In this document: positions 37,801 through 49,800 of the stretch, in pieces
Numbering within the stretch: position 1 is the stretch's first letter
Layout of the letters: each line of letters opens with the position of its first letter
Source of the DNA: Chionis minor
Taxonomy: Eukaryota; Chordata; Aves; Charadriiformes; Chionididae
DNA length: 64,000 nt
Direction of reading: 5' to 3'
NCBI GenBank assembly: GCA_013398295.1
Contig: VZSF01003002.1
Location: 613,905-677,904, forward strand
The notes under the pieces: model-generated
What the model saw: only the letters and a program-made list of their open reading frames with translations
What the model was told of the DNA's origin: nothing
The model's database searches: none
Translations under genes and position numbers: made by a program

Positions 37801-40800
37801 GCTTCATCACATATAACGGTTACTTGGGAAGACAAACAGCATCACTCTGAATGTCCCCTCCTTCCTCCTTCTTCTCCCACCTTTTATTGCTGAGCATGGT
37901 GCCATATGGTACAGGAAGTCCCTCTGGTCAGCTGGGGTCAGCTGTCCCAGATGCATCTCCTCCCAACTTGTAGACCTCCAACCTACTCGCTGGTGGGGCA
38001 GCATGAGAAGCACGAAAAGTCTTCATGCTGTGAGAGCACTGCTCAGCAACAACTGAAACAGGGATGTGTTATCAACCTTCTTTTCATCACAAATCCAAAC
38101 CATAGCACTATACCAACTACTACGAAGAAAATTAACTCTATCCCAGCTAAAATCCATACACCCTCCAACTGCTTGCAGACTTAGTCAGCTCAGTGCCCAC
38201 TGCTGATTGAGAAGTGCACTCTCTAGCTCACCTACCAAGTAATTAATGAGAAGATTGACTGGCACTGAGACTATGGCAAGCCCTGTTGGTACCTGCTTGA
38301 AATGTTTTCCCAGTTTGACAGGAAGTCATTGACTGGAACACACTGTAAAGCAATGCCCTGCAGATGGTAGCATTTGGTTATCTGTCAGCAGTTTGAGTTC
38401 TGGCATGTATGCCGCTGAGTTAAAAAAGAGGGAGAGTACAAGATTGGAAGGGACCTCTCAAACACACACATTGCTGTCCTACAGGAAGAAGTTGAAAGAA
38501 CAAACTTGTGCAAGATACTCATCATATTGCCTGTTCTACTGTGAGAAGATTGTCAGATCCAGTAAGGTCATCATAGTACCGAAGCTTGGTTAGAAGTGGT
38601 GATTGCTTAACTAATGGACTACTAATTCTGTTATCTCCATAGACACAGACATTTCAATCAACCACAGTCAAATTGAAGATGAGACAGCTCTAAGTCAATG
38701 TTTACCCATCCTGTTTTGCTAAAATGAAAATAAGAAAGGCTGTCAGTCTTTCTGTAAAGACCATCAGTTGATCAGCCACTGTGGTCAAGGGGAAATCTTC
38801 CTGCACTGTTATCTGACTAGTGTAAAGGGGTTTTCATCTTCATCTGTGGTAGGTGGGCTCAGAGATGGACTATTATGACAAAGCTGTCATTTCTGATCCA
38901 GTGCAGTAGTGATTTTGTCTTTATATAGTTTCCATCATTTTCAGATGTGAGGTGTATGTGACCAGCATCTTCAGAGAGGCATTTTGAACTTGTGCACTAA
39001 AACTGACCATTTCTTGCTGTTAGTTAGCAGGATACACATTTTATTTCAGGTCACACTGGCCCCTTCTGCATCAGTCAGCTAAATGGCAGAGTAAAGAGGA
39101 ATATGCCGTGTATGTGTTGTCATTGCTAATTATTTCTGCAGTAGTCATGTGTGAAAACACCAACCAGATGTCACTACCTCATTGGGTAGCATGGTCCAGA
39201 CATACAACATATTCTTGTCCAGAGAGCTCTTGAGGTTACAGATGTGATTATGCGTGTAACCCATGTGAGATGCTGCTCACTGGCTGCACCACTGAAATTA
39301 TCCTACTACCAGCTTTGGCATAAAGCATGTCCTCGGACATTGTGCGTTACCCAAATCAATGCAAGCCTGACATTTGGGCTAATGTGTTTTGTCTCACAGC
39401 TGAGGTAGGATGAGGAATGGACAACATTGGCTTAGGTGGCACACATGACAGGTGGTAATTAGCTAAATCAGTGCAACTCAATTGCATTTAATTATATGGT
39501 CACACCTGCAGGTCATGTGTCAGAGAAAAAGAAGGGGATAAAACACATAAAGGAAGGGAAGATAGGCTGGAGGGATAGGATTGCAATGTACAACCAGTCT
39601 TAGTGCAAAAGGAAAAAAGCCACAGTGCTATTGACTCCTCTTCCCTACTTATACCCTAGTTGTTCCCTTTGGTTAGCTCTATTTTTCATTTATGATCCTT
39701 CTTGCTCAACTCTTAAATTTAAGAAAGGGGAATTTTATGCTCCTAAAGACCTAACTTCAGTATAAAGGTATTGGGAGTTTTTTGTGGCAAATGATCTTTG
39801 TTGACTCCATTTTTACTTTTTAAGTAACAAAAAGACAAAACTGGAAAAAAAAGTGGAAATCCAATTTTTGATGCAGAGAAGATGCTCTTATTACAAATGT
39901 TGCCTGGGCTTGAAGAGCTTCTAGCAAGCCTTTTGCTATTGCAAAGCTTACTAGTAATTACAATCCAAGTGTTGTGACATCTGGAAAGCCACAGTGGTCA
40001 CCTTATCGAAGCAATTGTCATTTACACGCCTGGGCATTCCTCTGACACTGATAGCCACTTACTTAGCAATCCTTTAAAATGGTTCTGGGGTTCTTTCTTC
40101 ATTTTTTGAAGAGCACACATGATCAATTGGTCTCTATAAGAGAAAAGGAGTTCAGCCACCTCAGTGTGTCCCAGGAGTAATTCACAGAGCATTGCTTGGA
40201 AATGTAGCAGGACTGAAAATGCCTGTAGCACAGCTGATGGGGGAGTCTGCAGAAACCTCAGCTGCTTTGCCTGCAGAGCTTATGCACAGTAATAATTGAT
40301 CGCACCTCAGTGCACCGGACAACAGCTCTGTCCCTGGGCAGTGCTGCCGGCTGCAGCGAGGCCGGCGATGCCCATGGATACAGAGCACCTGGGACTCCCT
40401 GCACTCCCTCGGGCACTGGAAGGCTGAGCTTTCCCTTACTCCCAGAAAAGAAGCCATTAGCTTGAACATGTTGGTATTTCTCTTCTTGATGCTAACAAAT
40501 TATCACTTGCCTCGTTTGAGACATGCTGTTATGAGGGCAAGAGGGAGCAGGGGCAAGACCTGATTCTTTTAATGCATGAAATACATCAGGAATAATTTTT
40601 TGGATGCTCAGATTTGATGCTGTGGGAGCTGCCAAAACTGGAGGGCAGCCTTCAGAGAGAGTGAAATTTTCATGCTCGTGGCTTTGATGGTGACAAGGAC
40701 CTGCTTCTACAATGTTAAACCATCTGAGAACCAGCAGGGCCTCACTCTTTTCTGCTCCTCACCCACTCCAGGATGCCCCAGTGGCAGTGCAAAGCCCAGC

Positions 40801-43800
40801 TCATTTTCAGGAATATGGGGCCTGAGGAAGAGGAGCTTCTGCTTTTGTCACCTCTAGTCCACAGTCCATGTGGGTGTGATACGTTCTGTCAGTCTCAGCT
40901 GACTCTTCAGTCTCTAGCTAAATGCATCTTTTATGAACTGATGAATTGTTTGTAGGAATTATTTCACTGTAACGTGTTCCAGTGTCTAGTACATGCAAAT
41001 ACTGGCAATTTTTCATTGTCCACAGACAGCCCTTTTTCTCTTCCACGGGGAACTGATTTTGAGAGAAGACTATACCTCCTGTGATGCCTGAATTTTCCAC
41101 TGAATGCAGGCCAACCCAGTACCGTTTAGTTTGTTGGAAGGGCTGAAATTACAGCCTGAGGTGGCACAGCTGCTGGAACAATATCAACCAAGTGGGAATA
41201 GATACATCAGTGACAAGATGACCTCCACTATTCCAAACCTTTTACCTACATGTTTCTGCTTTCCATAAAAATACAAGTCTCACTTGCCTGTCATTTAATA
41301 AGATTACAAAGTAAGACCAAGCAATTTTAACTGTTTGCTTCTGAAATGAAATCCATCCCTTGTGAATGAGAGGAGCCAGAGCTAACTACGTGTAAGATTA
41401 GAGTATGTCAAAGCCCATCCCGACTTCTGTCATTGATTCTCTTTCATACAGGTGTTCAATGAGTGAGCTTGCTCTGGCTTTCTGCAAAATGTGAGTGTTG
41501 CTCCCGGTGTTGCCCAGGACCAATAAATCTTTTTCACTGCCTTATGAGAGACAAGGAGCAGCAAGCTAACCAGTCAGTCTAAATCATCTTATTTAAAAAC
41601 ACTAATTCTGAGCAGTTTGTCTAACAGTTAATGTATTTATACATCTTTTTCTTATTTCAGAATCATCTACTGTCAGTGAAACTCTCATAGATTCTCCTCT
41701 AGTCTGAATAAATGAAGCTAAAATCAGAAGGATGCTTATACTCTGTTCAGCTGTTTTGCTTAAATCCTCTGGGAAGTACAGTTAGTCTACCACAGTTGCC
41801 TAAATCACCTAGTTGTGCTTGATTTATATTAAAACAAAGGTTTAACATTTGCTGGGCTTCAATTTAGGGCAGGCCTTTGAGACCCCTATGGTAGCCCTTG
41901 GTATGTACAAAGGCAGTGCAATGCCAGGTTGGGAAGCAGGCTGGGCTCTGGGAAGCAACAGGACCTTGTCAGCCCCATCACCAGTACTTTTGTTGCTCCT
42001 TGGTGCAGGAGCAGCCTGCAGCCCTTGATCTACGATGTTTTGCACAGCAGAGATGGAGCTGAGGAGTCCAAACAGCAGTTGCGGGGCTGTGAAAGTGCTC
42101 TGGGATTGCAGTTCCCAACCTTTTGTGTCTCTTCCTTGGCTGACACTGCATCCTGCTGGCTGCCTTTTGCCCTCTCTCAGACCCCTGCAGCTGAGGAAGT
42201 CTCTCAACAGCTGATTTCCCAAAGCTGGGAGGGCACAAGGGAGGGCTCATTCCTGGTTTTGTCCTGTTTCCTGTGCTCTTGCCCAAATAGCTAATTTTTT
42301 TATCATAGCAATCATACTCACTGTTTTTATGATCTCTTTGTAGCGAGGTGGAGTCACTCCGTGCATGCTATAAGTGCTGTTTCATTTACCTGTTGGGACT
42401 TCCTGAAGCAGAGGTTGGATCCATCCCATTATTTCAATAGCCCTTGCTAGATCTGTTCTCCATTAATTTGTCTCATCCCCTTTGAACCTGTTCATACTTT
42501 TGGCTTCCACAATGCTGTGTGCAGTAAGTGTCCATTTAATTATGTGCTGTGTGAAAAAGTACTTCCTATGTTTTTTCAGTTTTGACCATTTGCCTGATAA
42601 TCTCATTAAGTTCCCCCTAATTCCTGTATTGTGGGAAATAACTGATCTGTTCCCAAGTTACCTTCTCAGTGCAGGCAGGGATTTTGTAGGCCATTATTGT
42701 ATTTCCTGTCAGTTGTCTGCTTTCCAAGTGGGCATCTCCAATGTACGTGAGTTGTTCCACACCTCTCGTGGTCCTCACTGCCCTTCTCTGTGCTGTTTAT
42801 AGTTCTGCAGTGGCCAGAACGGGACACAGAATTCAGGAAGGTAGGCATGGCAGGGCTTCCCACGGCACTGTTTTCTACAGATGTTTTTTACCTCTTTCTC
42901 TAGATCTTTCCTAACAATTCTCAGTTTTCTCTTTTGCCTTCTTGACACTGCTGAACTTGAGGTTTTAGGATTGACTCCCCTTTCTGTGTGAAAATAGGCA
43001 GTTTCGAGTCAACAGTGGCATGGGAATACTTGGGATTTGTATTCCCAGAGCACACACTGCATTACCTTTTTAGCCAGTTTCACAATGGGCATTAACTTTT
43101 GCTATGCGGGTGTTTACTACCTTTAATGCTCTTGCTTTGTACTTGAATTCATAATTCCCATTTAATGTGAAAGTAGAATTAAGTTCCTAGAAAATGTGAT
43201 TCACAAAATCAGACAAGAGAACAGGTGTCTAAGCCAGCAGGAGATACTGGTAAGGGAAGAGTGGCTTGGATCTTGTTTTTTCACTCTGAGGAAGTTACCT
43301 GCTTCTACTTGGGATTCAAGGCACGTGCCCAGCTCTGCAGGGTGCCAAGGTTTCTTTCCAGAAATAAAGGATGAGTATTTCTTATATGACTGAGCAGGAA
43401 CTCTTGTTCATGCTTGGGCTTCCCAGACTTGAAGCACTTGCACAAAACTCCTTGATTGAGTTTTCTCCCGAAATGAGACGGTAGCCCATGTTCCCCAGGG
43501 GAAGTATGTATGCTTTACACCTCTAGGTATAACCTATAGGCTATGCAGGGGGCAGGAGAGTGAAGCAGAGAAGGGAAGATCTCAATGCTTTATGCTGAAG
43601 TTCTCTCACTTGTTGTAGGATAATCAAACATTCACTGTGTTGCTGAGTAAAGAAGGGAATTGAATGTCAAATGCGTACAAGGATATCACTCCTACTCCAT
43701 TCTTTCGTGTCCCCAAAGACGTTGCTCACACTTCAAAGGAAGAGATGAACTAAAATCAGGACTAAAACACATACATCTGAGCTTAGTTCTAGAGATAATG

Positions 43801-46800
43801 GCTGCTTGGAAATAAGTGGAAATGTTGCCATGGGCTTCACGAGAACCATGGTTTCATCTCCTTGCATTTCACTTTTTCAGTACACAATTTTGAGTTACTT
43901 CATCACAGCAGTAGTTTTCAATTCCCTGGTGCTCTGGTTCAGCTGTTCCCACTAAAAAATATTACTGAAAACTGTCATTGAGGCGTGCAGTAAGTTGTGT
44001 ATCTTAACAACATTCCATCTTTTTCGTAGCCATAACCTATTCCTTACATACCAGATCAGGAAAAGCAATGAAATACAAAACTATCCATCTATGAGCTTCT
44101 TGCTCCATTGAACACAGAAAAAAGACAATATCAGTGTAGCAGATCATCTGTCCCTCAATCACCGTTAATCGTGTTAGTGTTCCTTTTACCTTCTGCCTGT
44201 TACAAAATCAGCAACCTCCAGGAAGCTCCCCAATAGCTGAAACTCTCTGCTTCCACTTCAGGGTTTTATTCCCTTTGAGCTAGCCTTTAGCTTTGTTCCA
44301 GTGTTTGAAAGATCTAATACTCCATCTAAATTGAATATTCAAATATATTTTTAGCTTCCCTCTTTATCTCTTTTAGTAGTCTCTAGAGCCTCGCATCTGC
44401 CCCAGTTCAACAAAAGCACATGATGAAGTGCCTATGTGCTTTGCTGTATTGGGACCTGAACACTAATTTCTTCTCAATTTTGTTTTCAAAACATTTGAAA
44501 TTCCCAATCAGGTCTAGCTGCAAGACATTTTACTGATTTTCTCCTGGCTTTAATACTAGTTATCTTCAAATTAGTGACTATAAGTCACTAATATGGTTGT
44601 GCATGTATGTATGCATGTTACTATCCCTGGGATTTAAAAACTAATGGTATTATGATCCTAAAATCCTTTTCGCTCCTTGGCATGTGACTTGTATACTGAG
44701 ATTATAATAACAGACTTCTGGCCAGAAGCAGTTGTCTCCATTAAAAACTAAATCTTTGGCAAGTATTCCTGTACAATATATCATGTAAAACTAGTATTTT
44801 CTAAAATCAGAAGTAATTGTGTAGAAAGTAATTACCGTTGTCTTGTTCAGTATGTCATCTATGCCTCATGAGAAGTAGTGGCAAACTGTAAATGATAAAT
44901 CCATATCCAAAGACATCCCAGACCTGAAACTTTCCTTTCAGATGATGCTGGGGTTTTCTTATGCTTCTTAAATAATTATCAAAAGCTCAAGTCAAGTAAT
45001 TTTACAGATTTTAAAAACCCAAATAGCTTTTTTCCTAAAAAACATAATCCAAAATACCACCTGCTCTTTCAATGCAAGCATCAATCACCAGTAGCCAAGT
45101 TGGAAACCGAATAAATATGCACTGTTGTCCAGATACTAACTTAAATTTACTGAAACAAGTACTGACCAAGTTAAACAAGCAATAAAAGTGGTGGTTTGGG
45201 GGTACTGATGGATAGATGAGTTACTCATTTGTTCTGTAGGGCTCAAGGCAGCATTTAAACAGTTTTGTTTCTCTTTCCTTCATTTGTAAATGAAACCTTT
45301 TTTCTCCCTCTGGCTCTCTTATCTATTGATGTAACTGGTGTTGCATGAGAAATTACCTCATTTCAATGGCTGGAGCCAGTTTTTCTATCAGCTGCAGTAA
45401 GGTTTCCTCATTTATTTAATGAGCCTGGATAGGTAGGAAATTAAGTATTAGGAGCTGCAGATGAAGAAAACTAAATCACAAGTTTCTGTTTATTGGGGTG
45501 ACTTAAAAAAAAATCTGTATTAATATAGCCAGTACATATAATTGGTATTTGGATTATGGCATGATTATTACTTTGCAGACAGGGGACTCCGGTTATCACT
45601 CAGTCATCAACGAAGTAGCTTCATTCTGCGCTCATCTCATCTCTGAAGCTGAAAGAAGAGCTAGTTATTATCTTCAAGTGGGGTTATTAATGAGGGGAAA
45701 AATCATCCCCAATTACTGTGAAGCAAAATATTTCCACATTTACATATCTGAGACTTTAATTTTGATCTAGTCCTTCTTGAGTTCTTAAGCTCAGACAGTA
45801 TTCACTTTGCCAAACATTCCCACAGTGACATATCGAGGGGAACTTGCACCTGTCCAAGCGCTGGCTGCCCCATGTGTATGATTCAGAGTCACAGAAATGC
45901 TTCCCATCCCATCCTTGTGCTGCCAGAGACTGATTTCCACTGAGATTCCTTTGTGCTGCACCGTAGGAATGGAGTCTCAAGTGTAGGCTTCACTAGAGAA
46001 GTAAGAAATTGTGACCTGCTTTACTGTCTGTGTTCACGGTCCTTTTTTTTCCTTGAATAGAAAGCGTCTGAGATTTATTTGAAAGAGTGAAATTCATTCT
46101 TTTGCCTTTTTTCTTTTTTTTTGAACAAGGTATTGATCCTTGTGAAATTAATGGTTTAGAAGTTTTGACTCTGAACCTCCTACAATAAAACCTGAGCCAC
46201 ACAAAGGTGATGGTTTAAATTCAGTTAAACATGTGGGCAGGAACCAGGAGATGGGAGAAGTGCTGTCCATACTGTGAATTCATCCATCAACACAGATGCG
46301 AAGGTCTGACCTTGGCAGTTTCAGGAGGTAAGGATGTCAAACACAGTTTGCGGTCAGTTGGAAATGTAGCTACTAGAGAAAGAAAACTCAATAATTACAC
46401 AGCTGTTTCAGTAAGATTACAGGTTTCCTAGAAAACAATAGAACAGCCATCTGTGAATGAAAAAAGTAAACCATCTTTTTTTTTTTCATTCAAAAACTTA
46501 ATTCCTGAAAGTCATCAGATATGTCCTCTGTAAACTTCTTATCTCTTTTCAAAGCCTGCAGAGTCTGTAACCAATCGGTGTAGATTTCTCTACAGCATTT
46601 TTGCCCATTAATGCTTCGCTGATTTACAATGAAACTGCTGAAGAAAGGACTGTCTTGGACAGCCATATAAATATTAAATTAATTTCTTGTGAAGGATGGC
46701 TGCTATTACACTAAATATTAAATGAATTCATAATACTTGGACATTTGCAATAAATCACTACTGGGACTGCATACTAACATCCCATTCCAAATCTTTTCTT

Positions 46801-49800
46801 TTTTTTTTAATATTAAAGCCATGGAAAAGAACCGGTTGCTCTCAAAGAAATGTGCAGCTTTGTAACACTGGAGTCATTAATGAATTCCCACGGCAGAAGG
46901 AGGAGTTTTAACTTGGTCCCATTTTACAGAGGGGCGGAGGAGGCATGAAGGGGTTTAGGTTGAACTGCTGATCACAGGGGGTTCAAACCCAATCTGTTTC
47001 TCATGAGAAACATCACAATAAATTATCAGCTCCTGACAGTCCTTGTTTTGCTTGAAGTGCTCTGAGCAGCATCCGCAGAGGATCTGGCAACGTGATATCA
47101 GAAGGCTGAGAGCATTTGCCAGATTCAAAGGGAGAAAGAGCTGGATGTAATGTCTAATCTCCAGGCACCCGAAGTGGTTAGTATCAGTTCGCCTCCAAAT
47201 ATCTTGCCTAAGGCCACAAGGGAAGGATGGGACTCCTCGGGTTTTGACTATCAGGGCTAGACCTGGCAATTGAAGTAAGTCATCTTCTCTCTTTAGAAAA
47301 CACAGTCTCAAAAGTTTAGTAAAACGCTCAGTGGACTAAGAAGGGCTAAAAATCAATTCTTTATTTTTCCTTTTGTGAAAGTAGAACAAAGAGTACATCA
47401 GCAAGTTCATTATAGCTCTGTGTTGTCTGAGGGATAGTAGAAGCTTGAGTGTAGAAATCTATGCCAGGGCTAACCGTGTAGGGTGGGAGCTGTTCTTGTA
47501 AACAAAATTGAATGACTGTCGGACTCATCTGCTTTTTTATGTGTAGATGGGTGTGAATATATGCATCTCCTTCTTTCCAAAGATTTTTGCTTCTGTGCCT
47601 TAAATGGTCTGTCACACAAGGTTTTTCTAATGAAAATTTGCCAAGGTATTTAAATTAGAAGCAAAAATTAGAAAAGCTGCTACCACATAGGAATATTAAT
47701 TGTTCATTATACAGGGCTTTAGTTCACATAGTTACTTTGCATGTGCAAAGCTGCCAATTAAAGAGGCTCAAAGTGCTCACTGCTGCACAATAGCCATTTC
47801 TCCAGAGCCCCACAATGGCTATTGTATTCTGTCACTGACCTTTAGACACCTTCAAATGCATATTGACACAGTATGCTGGGATCATTAGAGCTATTGTTTC
47901 AGTGTGCCACAGGGAAAGGAGAGTTTTGCAATTTCATGAAGTTTTAAAGTTTGATACAATGATGATGGCAATGATACTGCTTAATTAGAGAGTGAGAGAA
48001 GCACTGAGGCATTTTTCTGGTGCTTCAGGTGAATTCCAGCATGCACACCTACAACAGTTCCCACAAATGTCCCTTCCCATCGGGGAAAGAAGATGTTTAT
48101 CAGGGGCGTTTTGTCTGGTTCTCTATTGTTTCCAGGGGAATTTATTTAGTATTTTTGACCTGAAGGTGCCATATGGCCAGCCTCCCTTAGCTTCCATGGA
48201 TTCTGCCTGGGTGAACATCTTGGCAGGATGGATCCTTTCATCCTGTAAGTGACAAACGCCCTTTTAAACAGAGCGTATAGTTGGAACCAGTGGTGTGCAG
48301 GAGACTGGGATCTGGAAGCATAGTTCAGACTCTACTCTTCAAAAATCGGTGGACGTTGTCTCTGTGATAACAACTATGCTTCATTTTAGCTCATCCATGT
48401 CTTAACATCTAAGGTATATCTGGTTTTTTTTACGGTCTGTGACAGCTAAAGAGTGCAAACAAGAAATTTGGGAGCAGGGATATCAGATACTCCAAGTACA
48501 TTTATTGTAGTAAATCCAAGTATCTTCTAAAAGCTTATCTTTATTTTATTGTAGCCCTTCTATTCTTTAAAGCTGCTTTGAGAAATTACTTCAGCAGTCA
48601 GCGCATAAAAGACCATCATGTTAAACCTTGCATGGGACATTTTGTCTACAGAGAATAAAGAAATTACTGGATTGTATTTCCAAAGAGTGTTCCTGTTTAA
48701 AGACAGAGACATAGCTTCTGTTCCATAAGTATTGCAGTTGCTGGGTTCATTTTTATCCTCTGGGATCCTATTATAGAACAAATTATCAGATATAGCTAAA
48801 CTTCACAGCCCTGAGTCTCTGAAGATAATCTTGGGTAATGGCTTGCACTTCTGACAGAAGAGAAAGAAATCTAACAGACCTTTTGCAAAACTTTTTGTGT
48901 CATTAAAAGAAAAAATGGAAAAGTTACTGCACAGCATTGCTGGCTGCAAATCTAGCCTAGCGCTGTGCAGCATGCACTGGAGGATGGCCAGTTTCTGCAC
49001 ACAATCCCTCTCCCCAAAAATTTTTCTAGCTGCAGGACATAATATTTGGTATTTGTGTGTGCTTGAGGTAAATGTGCAGCAGGATTTCTCACACTGCTAC
49101 AAAACCCACAAGGTCAGATGTGTTTCTTCAGCAATGCAGGCTGAACTTCTCCCCTCCCTTCCCCCCCGCCCCACCTCCCATTAATTGAAAGAGTGCTGTT
49201 ATCTTGTTTTCATTCCTCTGTCTCAGGAACCCATGTAGAACTTTGAAACCTCCCATGCACTGCCACTGCAATTGCCAATTTTGAATTTTGTGATCGGTCT
49301 TCAAACATCAAAGTGGTACCCTTACCTTAACACATAAGGAGAAGTGACCCACTTATGGGAGGGAGCCGTGAATAGGTGCAGCTCGGTGATGCAGGATGTA
49401 AAGGGGAGGACCTGCTGGAAAGAGCTATTAAACCTCTGTCTTGTGCCTCCCTACAGTAAATCTGCATCAGGTAGTAAATGAAGCAGTAATGATGAGTACT
49501 TCTCTTGCAATGGGTTGGGATCTGAAACGTCTCTTCAGACCCTTGTGCTTCCCAGTGGAGGTTTTTAGCCATAGGGCCTGATTTGTTACTTCTGGGGACT
49601 TTGTCTATTGAGGGAAAGGATTCTCCTGGAAAAGAGAGGGCAGCAATTTGATTGCTGCCTTCTCTACATGAGAAGTCTCTACCTTTGCTGTCCCACTGTA
49701 ACTGCAGTGTTTCTTTCAAAAGGCCTGATTGCTGCCTGAGTAGATTTGAAAATGGAGATAGTCTTTGCAGTACATTAGGTCCTCACTCTGCAGAACAAGT

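Noticed and set aside
37882..37888. TTTTATT as a host polyadenylation signal on the minus strand
   Set aside because: It falls at the expected TATA position of the reverse-oriented LTR, so it belongs to that element.
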